Origin: DATILI01 sp035476635
GTDB lineage: Bacteria; Pseudomonadota; Gammaproteobacteria; Burkholderiales; Burkholderiaceae_C
Length of the DNA: 28,970 nt
NCBI GenBank assembly: GCA_035476635.1
Contig: DATILI010000173.1
Coordinates: 1 to 28,970, forward strand
Reading direction: 5' to 3'
Shown: piece after piece, positions 1-9,406 of the stretch
Numbering within the stretch: the first letter of the stretch is position 1
Layout: the number at the start of each line of letters is the position of its first letter
The notes under the pieces: generated by a model
Databases searched by the model: none
The model's input: the letters and a program-made list of their open reading frames with translations, nothing else
What the model was told of the DNA's origin: nothing
Translations under genes and position numbers: made by a program

Positions 1-647
1 ACCAGGTAGCCCAGGCCGCGCACTGTCTGGATCAGCTCGGCGCCGAGTTTCTTGCGCACGCCATGGATGTAGACCTCCACCGCGTTGCTGCTGACCTCGT
101 CTTTCCAGCTGAAGAGTTTCTCTTCGAGTTGCGCGCGCGAGAACACCACACCGGGGCGTGCCAGCATGGGCTCGAGCACGGCCCATTCGCGTGCCGACAG
201 GGAAACGGGTTTGTTGTCCAGGGTGGCCTCATGCGTCGCCGGGTTCAGGGTGACGCCCTTGTGCGCGAAGATCGGCTGCGCATGGCCTGCGCCGCGGCGC
301 AGCAGGGCGCGGATGCGGGCCAGCAGTTCGTCGCTGTCATAGGGTTTGACGACATAGTCGTCGGCGCCGGCATCCAGCCCGGCGATGCGGTCGGCCACCG
401 CATCGCGCGCCGTGGCGATCAACACCGGCATGGACTGGCCGCGCGCACGCAAGGAACGCAACACCTGCAGGCCATCGCGCCTGGGCAAACCCAGGTCCAG
501 CAGCACGAGGTCATAGTGCTGCTCGCGCAAAGCGGTGTCGGCCACCACACCGTCTTTCACCCAGTCCACCGCTGAATGCTCGGCGCGCAGCACGTCGAGC
601 ACGGCTTCGCCGATCATGGAATCGTCTTCGACCAGCAGCAATCGCAT
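1..647 (-). CDS. OmpR-family response regulator, QseB/PmrA type (C-terminus cut by window edge)
   Basis: DNA-binding response regulator of a two-component system. The N-terminal receiver domain (about residues 1-115) has the acidic pocket E7/D8/D9, phosphoacceptor D51 in LLDLGLPRRDG and conserved K101 in VKPYD. The C-terminal winged helix (about 125-215) reaches the QTVRGLGYLV wing motif at the window edge, so only a few residues are missing from the usual ~220. The LDLGLPRRDGL and LDAGADDY stretches are typical of the QseB/PmrA/TctD group. It reads from an ATG at 647 and follows argH on the same strand after a 63-bp gap holding a PmrA-type box. Its sensor kinase would be expected beyond the left edge. 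The signal sensed cannot be read here; QseB, PmrA and TctD remain open as names. Confidence 0.9.
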   Translation of the reverse strand, partial: MRLLLVEDDSMIGEAVLDVLRAEHSAVDWVKDGVVADTALREQHYDLVLLDLGLPRRDGLQVLRSLRARGQSMPVLIATARDAVADRIAGLDAGADDYVVKPYDSDELLARIRALLRRGAGHAQPIFAHKGVTLNPATHEATLDNKPVSLSAREWAVLEPMLARPGVVFSRAQLEEKLFSWKDEVSSNAVEVYIHGVRKKLGAELIQTVRGLGYL

Positions 648-672
648 GGCTTCGTTCCTCGCAACGCTGCAA

Positions 673-678
673 ATTATG
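673..678 (-). promoter_or_regulatory. Putative -10 element of the response regulator gene
   Basis: On the minus strand this reads CATAAT, close to TATAAT, 25 bp upstream of the regulator's ATG. The -35 position (about 696-701, AAGCTT) does not match consensus and is overlapped by one half of the PmrA-type box. That is the arrangement expected of an activator-dependent promoter. Assigned by pattern only. Confidence 0.4.
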
Positions 679-698
679 CGGCGCGTTGCGGGCCGAAG

Positions 699-710
699 CT
701 TAAGCGCGGC

Positions 711-715
<5 letters not shown>
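699..715 (-). promoter_or_regulatory. PmrA-type box, CTTAAG-N5-CTTAAG
   Basis: Two exact CTTAAG hexamers (699-704 and 710-715) are separated by 5 bp, giving an 11-bp period, about one helical turn. This matches the PmrA box known from enteric bacteria (YTTAAK-N5-YTTAAK), and related direct TTAA repeats are bound by QseB-family regulators. The argH stop codon (711-713) lies inside the upstream half. The box sits about 20 bp upstream of a -10-like CATAAT and 52 bp upstream of the start of a QseB/PmrA-type regulator gene, which suggests autoregulation. The sequence match is direct; binding by the adjacent regulator is inferred. Confidence 0.65.
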
Positions 716-2132
<1,417 letters not shown>

Positions 2133-2170
2133 TGGGGGGCAATAATCGGGTTCTGACCCCGACGATTGGA

Positions 2171-3208
2171 ATGAAAGACTCGCAAATTTTATCGGTCTTC
2201 CAGGACACGCCTGCGCAGGCGGTGCCAAGCCGCCCTATGGCAGCGCTGGTATTCGATGCCTGCCACGTGGGCGTGATCCTGCGCGCGGTGCTGTTCGTGG
2301 AGGCCGTCATCGGCGTGGGCGTGATGTTCGGGTCGGCTACGGCGCAGGATTGGCTGGCGCGGCTGTCGCTGTTGACCGGGGCGGCCTTGCCGGCCACGCT
2401 GGCCTGGCTGGTCGTGGCCTGCAGCCTCAAGAAGCCATTGTCCCGCGTGTCGCGGCCGGTGCAATATGTCGCGGGCGTGGCGCTGGGCGCGCTGGCCGGG
2501 CTGTATGGCTGCGCCATGCTGGCGATGCTTGGCGTCGTTGATCCGGTGCCCTGGGTGGCGTGCGCTTTTTTTGGCGCCCTGGCCTCGGCTGCGCTGGTGG
2601 CCGCGCTGGCGTTGCGTGCCAAAAGCCGGATGCCGGCCGATACCGCGGCGCGGCTGGCGGAATTGCAGTCGCGCATCCGGCCGCACTTCCTGTTCAATAC
2701 CTTGAACAGCGCCATCGCACTGGTACGCGCCGAACCTGCCAAAGCCGAAGCGATGCTGGAGGACTTGAGCGACCTGTTTCGTCATGCGCTGGTAGACCAA
2801 GGCGAATCGGTCACGCTGGAGCAGGAAATTGCGCTGGCCGAGCGCTACCTTGCCATCGAGCAAGTGCGCTTCGGCGAACGCTTGCAAGTCGAGTGGACGC
2901 TGGACCCCGCTGCGGGCCAGGCCAGGCTGCCGCCGCTGCTATTGCAGCCGTTGGTGGAAAATGCCGTCCAGCATGGTGTGGAGCCCAGCGATACCGGTGC
3001 GCAAATCAGGATCTCCACGCAGCGCCGCGGTGCGCGGGTGGTGGTGAAGGTGACCAACACCGTGCCGGCGGGGCAGGGCCGGCGCGGCAATGGCGTGGCG
3101 CTGGCCAATGTGCGCGACCGCCTGGGCCTGCTGCACGATGTGCAAGGCCAGTTCCAGACTGCACTGAAGGACGGGCTGTACCAGGTACGTATCGAGGTGC
3201 CCGCGTGA
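2171..3208 (+). CDS. algZ: AlgZ/FimS-like membrane sensor histidine kinase (LytS family)
   Basis: 345-residue inner-membrane sensor kinase. About four hydrophobic helices (roughly residues 33-54, 62-84, 98-120, 126-149) are followed by the His_kinase domain. IRPHFLFNTLNS carries the phosphoacceptor H172, and the ATPase part includes LLLQPLVENAVQHGVEPS (N-box) and GNGVALANVRDRLGL (G-box). No periplasmic sensor domain is visible. The ATG at 2171 is preferred over one at 2132 because the latter overlaps the argH start codon and adds an unlikely leader. It is followed after 49 bp by its likely partner, an AlgR-type regulator. The argH-algZ-algR order is that of Pseudomonas, where the pair controls type IV pili and alginate; targets here are unknown. 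Confidence 0.9.
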   Translation: MKDSQILSVFQDTPAQAVPSRPMAALVFDACHVGVILRAVLFVEAVIGVGVMFGSATAQDWLARLSLLTGAALPATLAWLVVACSLKKPLSRVSRPVQYVAGVALGALAGLYGCAMLAMLGVVDPVPWVACAFFGALASAALVAALALRAKSRMPADTAARLAELQSRIRPHFLFNTLNSAIALVRAEPAKAEAMLEDLSDLFRHALVDQGESVTLEQEIALAERYLAIEQVRFGERLQVEWTLDPAAGQARLPPLLLQPLVENAVQHGVEPSDTGAQIRISTQRRGARVVVKVTNTVPAGQGRRGNGVALANVRDRLGLLHDVQGQFQTALKDGLYQVRIEVPA

Positions 3209-3257
3209 ACATGCGCACCCTGCAACGCAACAAGCAAACCAGCGCGAGGGCATTCTC

Positions 3258-3989
3258 ATGACGCTCAAGGTTCTGATCGTGGATGACGAAGCGCTCGCGC
3301 GTTCGCGCCTGCGCACCCTGGTGGGTGATTGCGACGCCGTGGTGGGCGACGAGGCGTCCAATGCCGCGCAGGCCGTGGCACTGCTGCAACATGATCGCTT
3401 CGATGTGGCGCTGCTGGATATCCATATGCCGGGCGCCGATGGCATGACCTTGGCCCGCGCCCTGCACACCCTGCCGCATCCGCCGGCCGTGGTGTTCGTG
3501 ACCGCACATGCGGAGCACGCCCTGCAGGCTTTCGAGCTGGAAGCGGTGGACTACCTGACCAAGCCCGTGCGGCTTGAACGCCTGCAGCAGGCCTTGCAGA
3601 AGGTGGAACGCAGGCGCAAGGCGGAGCAGGGACTGCAGGCCGACGTGGAAGCCAGTTCGCTGGTCATCCAGGACCGCGGCCGTACCGAGCGCGTTCCCCT
3701 GGACGAGGTGCTGTACCTGAAGGCCGAGCTCAAGTACATCACGGTGCGCACTTCCACCAAGAGCTATATCTTTGACGGCTCGCTCAGCGAACTGGAAGAG
3801 CGGCACGCCCCGCGCTTCATGCGCATCCATCGCAACGCCCTGGTGGCACGCCATGCGGTGCGCGCGCTGGAGAAGCACTTCGACCCGGAAGAAGGCGAAG
3901 GCTGGGCGGTGCGGCTCAAGGGCATTGATGAACTGCTTGCCGTCTCGCGCAGGCAGGTGGCGGCCGTGCGCGAGGCGATTTCAGCCTGA
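3258..3989 (+). CDS. algR: AlgR-like LytTR response regulator
   Basis: 243-residue response regulator. The receiver domain (about 1-120) has D9/D10, phosphoacceptor D54 in LLDIHMPGADGM and K102 in LTKPVR. A LytTR DNA-binding domain (about 137-243) contains EVLYLKAELKYITV and the FMRIHRNALVARHAV core. Receiver plus LytTR is the AlgR architecture and matches the upstream LytS-type kinase. The ATG at 3258 is preceded by a GAGGG-like ribosome-binding site. AlgR of Pseudomonas also neighbours hemC; here two genes intervene. I see no convincing AlgR target box in the immediate surroundings. Confidence 0.92.
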   Translation: MTLKVLIVDDEALARSRLRTLVGDCDAVVGDEASNAAQAVALLQHDRFDVALLDIHMPGADGMTLARALHTLPHPPAVVFVTAHAEHALQAFELEAVDYLTKPVRLERLQQALQKVERRRKAEQGLQADVEASSLVIQDRGRTERVPLDEVLYLKAELKYITVRTSTKSYIFDGSLSELEERHAPRFMRIHRNALVARHAVRALEKHFDPEEGEGWAVRLKGIDELLAVSRRQVAAVREAISA

Positions 3990-3996
3990 GAGCGCC

Positions 3997-4719
3997 ATGC
4001 GGGAAGTTACACCGACCATGCTGGTTCTGAACCCGGCCAAGATCGTCCGCTGGCTGGCTGGTACCGCCGTGGCGCTGGTGGCTGCAGGTATTTTCGGCCA
4101 ATGGGTGCGCCACGCATTGGGGCACGACCAGGTGTATGGCCTGGTTCCCCTGTTCGACCTGGATGGTGAGCGCAATATCCCTGCCTTGTTCTCGGTCTGC
4201 CTGCTGGCGTTGGCGGCCTTGCTGCTGACGGTGATTGCCCTGGTGATGAAGCAGCGCAAGGAACGCGGGGTCATCTGGTGGGCGTTTCTGGCCGTGGGAT
4301 TCTTCCTGATGTCGGTGGACGAAAGCTGGTCATTTCATGAGCGGCTGGTGGTGCCGGTGCGCTCGATGGTCGGCAGCGGTCCGGGCAACTTGCTGCACTA
4401 CGCCTGGGTGCTGCCCGGCGCGCTGGTGGCAACCACGGTGGCTCTGGCCTATCTGCGCTTTCTCATGGCACTTGCGCCCGAAATCCGGTATGCGTTTCTT
4501 CTTGCCGCAGGCCTTTACCTGGGCGGCGCGATCGGGCTCGAAATGGCGGGCGGGGCCTATGCCGCCCGGCACGGGGCTGACAACCTGGTCCACGCCCTTT
4601 ATGCCGCGGTGGAGGAAAGCCTGGAGATGGCCGGCACGATCGTCTTCATCCGCGCGCTGCTCGCCTATATCGCGAAGGCGCATGGGGATACCTGGGTGCG
4701 CGTTGGCGCCGGGCAATAG
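3997..4719 (+). CDS. Uncharacterised six-helix membrane protein
   Basis: 240-residue integral membrane protein of unknown function. Hydrophobic segments lie at about 18-38, 62-84, 91-106, 133-154, 164-185 and 205-226. Acidic and histidine residues sit at the helix edges: D108-E109 and H114-E115 in VDESWSFHERL, E182 in GLEMAGG, and E206-E207/E210 in AVEESLEMAG. Such charged residues in an otherwise hydrophobic protein suggest a metal, proton or catalytic site rather than a mere anchor. I have the impression that similar DE..HE and EE..EM patterns recur in uncharacterised bacterial membrane proteins, but cannot verify it. It starts 8 bp after algR (ATG 3997; ATG 4018 is also possible) and so is probably cotranscribed with algZR. 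It converges with ppc. Confidence 0.8.
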   Translation: MREVTPTMLVLNPAKIVRWLAGTAVALVAAGIFGQWVRHALGHDQVYGLVPLFDLDGERNIPALFSVCLLALAALLLTVIALVMKQRKERGVIWWAFLAVGFFLMSVDESWSFHERLVVPVRSMVGSGPGNLLHYAWVLPGALVATTVALAYLRFLMALAPEIRYAFLLAAGLYLGGAIGLEMAGGAYAARHGADNLVHALYAAVEESLEMAGTIVFIRALLAYIAKAHGDTWVRVGAGQ

Positions 4720-4720
4720 C

Positions 4721-4765
4721 TACCGGTTCGCGAACGCGACGACCGCGGGCGCGCCCTAACCGGTA
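4721..4765. terminator. Inverted repeat between convergent genes
   Basis: TACCGGTT (4721-4728) and AACCGGTA (4758-4765) are perfect 8-bp inverted arms around a GC-rich 29-nt interior. They lie just after the membrane-protein stop codon and across the ppc stop codon. There is no T-tract on either side, so this is at best a weak or Rho-assisted bidirectional terminator. Confidence 0.3.
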
Positions 4766-7590
4766 TTGCGCAGCCCGGCCGCGATCCCGTTGATGGAGAT
4801 GTGGATCCCGGTCTGCACGCGCTCGTCGACCTGGCCCTCGCGGTAGCGGCGCACCAGCTCCACCTGGAGGTGGTGCAGCGGGTCGATGTACGGGAACCGA
4901 TGGCGGATCGAGCGTGCCAGCGCCGCGTTGTGCGCCAGGCGCTGCTTGTCTCCGGTGATGGACGTCAGCGCGTCGGCGGTGCGGTGCCACTCGGCCTCGA
5001 TCGCGGTGAAAATTTTCTTGCGCAGGCGCGCGTCGCTGACCAGCTCGGCATAGCGGGAAGCCAGTGCCAGGTCGCTCTTGGCCAGCACCATGTCCATGTT
5101 GGACAGCAGCGTGCGAAAGAACGGCCACTGGCGGTACATCTTCTGCAGCAGCGCCAGTGCGTCTTTCTTCGGCAGCGTCGCGTTCTGGTTCAGAAACGCA
5201 TCGACGGCCGTGCCAAAGCCATACCACCCCGGCAAGGTGAGCCGGCATTGGCCCCAGCTGAATCCCCAGGGAATGGCGCGCAGGTCTTCAATGCGCTGGC
5301 TGGCCTTGCGCGAGGCCGGGCGCGAGCCGATGTTGAGTTCGGCGATTTCGCGGATCGGGGTGGCGCTGAAGAAGTATTCGTTGAAGCCGGGCGTTTCATA
5401 GACCAGCGCGCGGTAGGCGTTCATGCTGGCTTGCGAGAGCTCGGCCGCGGCTTGCAGGTAGGCCTTGGTCGCGGGCTTGGTGGGCTGCAGCAACGTGGCT
5501 TCAAGCGTGGCCGCGACCAGGGTTTCCAGGTTGCGCCGGCCGATCTCGGGGTTGGCGTATTTGGAGCCGATCACTTCGCCCTGCTCGGTCAGGCGGATCT
5601 GGCCGCGTACCGTCCCCGGCGGCTGCGCCAGGATGGCCTGGTAGCTCGGGCCGCCGCCGCGGCCGACGGTGCCGCCGCGGCCGTGGAACATGCGCAGCTG
5701 GATGTTGTGCGAATTGGCCAGCTCGTCGAACAGGGCCACCAGCGCGCTCTCGGCACGGTACAACTCCCAGTTGCTGGTGAAGATGCCGCCGTCCTTGTTG
5801 CTGTCGGAGTAGCCGAGCATGATGTCCTGCTCGCTGTACTGGTCGTGGCGGCTGCGCTGCACCAGCCGGGCGATGCCGGGCAGGGCGTAGAAGCCACGCA
5901 TGATGGGGGCGGCGTTGCGCAGGTCTTCGATGGTCTCGAACAGCGGCACGACGATCAGGTCGCACTCGGCCTGCTCGTCGAGCGTGCCGCGCATGAGGCC
6001 TACTTCCTTTTGCAGCAGCATCACCTCAAGCAGGTCGCTCACGGTTTCGGTGTGGCTGATGATGTAGTGCCGGATGGCTTGCGTGCCGAAGCGCTCGCGC
6101 ATGCGCTTGGCGGTCTCGAAGATGGCCAGTTCGTTCTGCGCATGCTCCGAATAGCTGCCGCCCATGACGCGCAGCGGCCGCGCGTCGTTGAGCAGCTTGA
6201 TCAAGAGCGCCTGCTTGGCGGATTCGTGCAGTTGCGCGTACTTGGGTTCCACACGCGCGGTCGCCAGCAGCTCGGCAACGACTTCCTCGTGCTTGTCCGA
6301 ACTCTGGCGCAGGTCCACGGTGGCCAAATGAAAGCCGAATACTTCCACAGCGCGAATCAACGGGTGCAGGCGTTGCGCGGAAAGCGCCGCGCCGTGGTGG
6401 GCCAGCAGCGAATCGCGGATGGTGCGCAGGTCGGCCAGGAAATCTTCAGCAAGCAGGTAGCGGTTTTGCGGTGCGACCGCGTGGCGCGCAGCCTCGCCGC
6501 CGGTCAGTTCCTTCAAGGTGGCGGCCAGGCGCGCATAGATGCCGGTCAGCGCACGCCGGTAGGGCTCGTCCATGCGATGCTCATTGGTGTCGGGCGAGCG
6601 TTCGGCCAGCGCCTGCATCTCGGGCGATACACCGACCAGCCGCGCCGACATCGACAACTCGCCGCCCAGGTAGTGCACTTCGGTCAGGTGATGCCGCAGC
6701 GCCACCTCGGCCTGGCGGCGCAGCGCGTACTCCAGCGTCTGGGCGCTGACGTTGGGATTGCCGTCGCGGTCGCCGCCGATCCATTGGCCCATGCGCAGGA
6801 AGCTGTGCACCGGGTGGTTGCCGAGCTCGCGCTCCAGGTCGGCGTAGAGCTTGGGAATCTCACGCAGGAAGGTGGCTTCGTAGTAGCTGAGCGCATTCTC
6901 GATTTCGTCGGCAACGGTGAGCTTGGAAAAGCGCAGCAGCCGGGTGTGCCAAAGCTGCATCACGCGCGCGCGCAACTGGGCTTCATTGGCGGCGAGTTCG
7001 CGCGGTGTCAGCGCGTCCTTGGCCGACGGGGTGACCGCTGCCCGGGCCTTGATTTCGTCGCGCGCGGTCAGAAGCTGGGCAATGTCGCGTTCGGCGTCCA
7101 GGATGCTTTTGCGCTGCACTTCGGTCGGATGCGCGGTGAGCACCGGAGAAAGATAGCTGTTGGCCAGAGTCTGTGAGATCGCCTTGGGCGCGATGCCGGC
7201 CCAGCGCAGGCGCGCCAGTGCCACTTCGATGCTGCCCTCCTGCGTGTCGCCCGCGCGCTCGTGCACGGCACGGCGGCGGATGTGGTGGCGGTCCTCGGCC
7301 AGGTTGGCCAGGTGGCTGAAATAAGTGAAGGCACGGATCACGCTGACCGTCTGGTCGCCGGAAAGGCCCTTGAGCAATTTCTTCAGCGCGCGGTCGGCTT
7401 CGTGGTCGGCGTCGCGCCGGAACGCCACGGAGTGCTTGCGGATCTGCTCGACCAGCTCGAAGGCTTCCACGCCTTCCTGCTCGCGGATCACATCGCCGAG
7501 AATGCGGCCCAGGAGGCGGATGTCTTCCACCAGTGGGCGCTCGTTGTCTTTGGCCCGCCGCGACGGGGTGGTTTGGCCTGCTTTTTCCAC
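4756..7590 (-). CDS. ppc: Phosphoenolpyruvate carboxylase
   Basis: Anaplerotic enzyme making oxaloacetate from PEP and bicarbonate, feeding the TCA cycle and aspartate-family synthesis. The 944-residue product shows both PEPC signatures: VLTAHPTEVQRKS with catalytic H154, and GYSDSNKDGG with K599. It also has the glycine-rich FHGRGGTVGRGGGPS loop (around 634-646), RLTEQGEVI, and a family-typical C-terminus ending GIAAGLRNTG. Length is slightly above the usual 880-930 because of a polar N-terminal tail (residues 1-20). Start is the ATG at 7590. It is transcribed away from hemC and against the algZR transcript, so it breaks the algR-hemC neighbourhood seen in Pseudomonas. Confidence 0.97.
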   Translation of the reverse strand: MEKAGQTTPSRRAKDNERPLVEDIRLLGRILGDVIREQEGVEAFELVEQIRKHSVAFRRDADHEADRALKKLLKGLSGDQTVSVIRAFTYFSHLANLAEDRHHIRRRAVHERAGDTQEGSIEVALARLRWAGIAPKAISQTLANSYLSPVLTAHPTEVQRKSILDAERDIAQLLTARDEIKARAAVTPSAKDALTPRELAANEAQLRARVMQLWHTRLLRFSKLTVADEIENALSYYEATFLREIPKLYADLERELGNHPVHSFLRMGQWIGGDRDGNPNVSAQTLEYALRRQAEVALRHHLTEVHYLGGELSMSARLVGVSPEMQALAERSPDTNEHRMDEPYRRALTGIYARLAATLKELTGGEAARHAVAPQNRYLLAEDFLADLRTIRDSLLAHHGAALSAQRLHPLIRAVEVFGFHLATVDLRQSSDKHEEVVAELLATARVEPKYAQLHESAKQALLIKLLNDARPLRVMGGSYSEHAQNELAIFETAKRMRERFGTQAIRHYIISHTETVSDLLEVMLLQKEVGLMRGTLDEQAECDLIVVPLFETIEDLRNAAPIMRGFYALPGIARLVQRSRHDQYSEQDIMLGYSDSNKDGGIFTSNWELYRAESALVALFDELANSHNIQLRMFHGRGGTVGRGGGPSYQAILAQPPGTVRGQIRLTEQGEVIGSKYANPEIGRRNLETLVAATLEATLLQPTKPATKAYLQAAAELSQASMNAYRALVYETPGFNEYFFSATPIREIAELNIGSRPASRKASQRIEDLRAIPWGFSWGQCRLTLPGWYGFGTAVDAFLNQNATLPKKDALALLQKMYRQWPFFRTLLSNMDMVLAKSDLALASRYAELVSDARLRKKIFTAIEAEWHRTADALTSITGDKQRLAHNAALARSIRHRFPYIDPLHHLQVELVRRYREGQVDERVQTGIHISINGIAAGLRNTG

Positions 7591-7632
7591 GGGCTGGATC
7601 CTCGGGTTTGCTTAAATCTTGGGCAGCGCGCA

Positions 7633-7641
7633 TGCTAGCAT
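7633..7641 (+). promoter_or_regulatory. Putative extended -10 promoter of hemC
   Basis: TGCTAGCAT contains the extended -10 dinucleotide TG followed after one base by TAGCAT (7636-7641). The predicted start is near 7648, giving a ~30-nt leader before hemC. No good -35 is visible, as is acceptable for extended -10 promoters. It lies in the 87-bp gap between the divergent ppc and hemC starts. Confidence 0.35.
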
Positions 7642-7677
7642 CGTCTTCCCCCAACGCATTACAAACAGGTTACGAGT

Positions 7678-8580
7678 TTGAGCAAGATCACCATCGCAAC
7701 ACGCGAAAGCCGCCTGGCCTTGTGGCAGGCCGAGCATGTCAAGGCCCTGCTGGAACAGCGCGGGCACAGCGTGGCGCTCCTGGGCATGACGACCCGGGGC
7801 GACCAGATCCTGGACCGCTCGCTGAGCAAGGTCGGCGGCAAGGGCCTGTTCGTCAAGGAACTCGAGGTCGCGCTCGAAGAGGGTCGGGCCGACATCGCGG
7901 TGCATTCGCTCAAGGATGTGCCGATGGATTTGCCCGAGGGTTTTTGCCTGGGCTGCGTGATGGAGCGCGAGGATCCGCGCGATGCCTTTGTTTCGCCCCA
8001 CCATGGCGCATTGGCAGATCTGCCTGAAGGTGCCGTCGTGGGTACCTCCAGCCTGCGCCGCACAGTGCTGTTGCAGGCAATGCGCCCAGATTTGAAGATC
8101 GAGCCCTTGCGCGGCAACCTGGACACGCGGCTGCGCAAGCTCGACGAAGGCCAGTACCAGGCGATCGTGCTGGCTGCGGCCGGCCTCAAGCGCCTGGGGC
8201 TTGGCAACCGCATCCGCAGCTTCTTCGAGCCGGCCCAGATGCTGCCGGCCGCAGGCCAGGGCGCCCTGGGCATCGAGGTGCGTGCCGATCGGCAGGACTT
8301 GGTGGCGGCGCTGGCGCCGCTGGCACACCAGTCGACCTGGCTGGCGGTAGCCGCCGAGCGCGCAGTGAGCCGGGCGATGGGCGGCAGCTGCTCGATGCCT
8401 CTCGCTGCGTTCGCCCAGTTCTCCGGGGAATACCTGCAACTCGAAGCGGCGTGGGGCGATCCGCAATCCCGTGCGCCCCTGGTCAAGGCACGCGGCGCCG
8501 AAGCGGTGGCCGATCTGGATGCCGCTGCGGCGCTGGGTGTTGCCGTGGCCGGCAAGTTGCGTGCGGGTGGCGCGCGCTAA
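7678..8580 (+). CDS. hemC: Hydroxymethylbilane synthase (porphobilinogen deaminase)
   Basis: Cytosolic tetrapyrrole enzyme that joins four porphobilinogens into hydroxymethylbilane. The 300-residue product has catalytic D80 in AVHSLKDVP, the substrate-binding TSSLRRTVLLQ and RGNLDTRLRKL arginine motifs, and C238 in MGGSCSMPLAAFA, the cysteine that carries the dipyrromethane cofactor. The start is TTG at 7678: the conserved N-terminus (SKITIATRESRLALWQAEH) begins directly after it and no ATG is available upstream. The weak start codon may limit translation. It is first of a hemCDXY cluster, 43 bp before hemD. Confidence 0.96.
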   Translation: MSKITIATRESRLALWQAEHVKALLEQRGHSVALLGMTTRGDQILDRSLSKVGGKGLFVKELEVALEEGRADIAVHSLKDVPMDLPEGFCLGCVMEREDPRDAFVSPHHGALADLPEGAVVGTSSLRRTVLLQAMRPDLKIEPLRGNLDTRLRKLDEGQYQAIVLAAAGLKRLGLGNRIRSFFEPAQMLPAAGQGALGIEVRADRQDLVAALAPLAHQSTWLAVAAERAVSRAMGGSCSMPLAAFAQFSGEYLQLEAAWGDPQSRAPLVKARGAEAVADLDAAAALGVAVAGKLRAGGAR

Positions 8581-8623
8581 GGCGCACTTCAGTGCCCTTT
8601 TTTGACGACTTCGAGCCAAGAAC

Positions 8624-9406
8624 ATGCACACAATCGTGACCCGGCCCGAGCGCGATGCCCAGCGCTGGGTGCAGGCTTTGCGCGAGCGCGGGCTGGATGC
8701 GCTGGCGCTGCCGCTGATGGAAATCGCTGCGGCGGATGACCCCAAGCCATTGCACGCCGCGTGGCAATCGCTTGGGCACTACGACGCGGTGATGTTTGTC
8801 AGCGGTAACGCGGTGGAGCAATTTTTTGCAGCCAAGCCGCATGCCATTGAAGGCTGGTGCATCGACAACGTGATTCAAACCAGGGCGTGGGCGCCCGGTC
8901 CTGGCACCGCGGCAGCGTTGCAAAAAGCTGGGGTGGCAGCGGTGCTGACGGATGCGCCGCGGGTTGAGTCGGAGCAGTTCGATTCGGAGGCCTTGTGGCA
9001 GGTGGTGCGTGCACAGGTGCACGTGCGCTCGCGCGTGCTGATCGTGCGTGGCGCGGATGCCGAAGGGCAAGGTACGGGGCGCGGCTGGCTCGAGCGCCAG
9101 CTCGTGGCGGCGGGCGCGCAGGTGGACAAAGTCGAGGCCTACATGCGCCGCCCACCACACTGGAGCGCTGAGCGCCAGCGTGCGGCAGCGCAGGCTGCGC
9201 GCGATGGCTCGGTGTGGCTGTTCAGCAGCTCGGAGGCCGTTGCGAATCTTGTAAGCATGCTACCTGCGCAAACATGGGCAGCGGGGCGCGCGGTGGCGAC
9301 CCATCCGCGTATTGCGCAGGCCGTGCGCAGCGCGGGTTTTGGTGTTGTTTGGGAGTCACGTCCGACACTGGACGCTGTAGTGGCATCGATAGAATCGGTT
9401 CGATGA
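8624..9406 (+). CDS. hemD: Uroporphyrinogen-III synthase
   Basis: Cyclises hydroxymethylbilane to uroporphyrinogen III with inversion of ring D, immediately downstream of HemC in heme synthesis. The 260-residue product fits the two-domain HemD family: an N-terminal TRPERDAQRWVQAL start, a LIVRGADAEGQG segment near the domain junction, a VDKVEAYMRRPP stretch and a VWLFSSSEAVANL helix region. HemD is poorly conserved, so position between hemC and hemX supports the call strongly. Its TGA overlaps the hemX ATG (ATGA), indicating translational coupling. Confidence 0.93.
   Translation: MHTIVTRPERDAQRWVQALRERGLDALALPLMEIAAADDPKPLHAAWQSLGHYDAVMFVSGNAVEQFFAAKPHAIEGWCIDNVIQTRAWAPGPGTAAALQKAGVAAVLTDAPRVESEQFDSEALWQVVRAQVHVRSRVLIVRGADAEGQGTGRGWLERQLVAAGAQVDKVEAYMRRPPHWSAERQRAAAQAARDGSVWLFSSSEAVANLVSMLPAQTWAAGRAVATHPRIAQAVRSAGFGVVWESRPTLDAVVASIESVR

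Noticed and set aside
4801..7176. Long open reading frame antisense to ppc
   Set aside because: Mirror frame of a complete PEP carboxylase with both catalytic motifs; the antisense product is His/Gln/Gly/Val-rich with no recognisable family.
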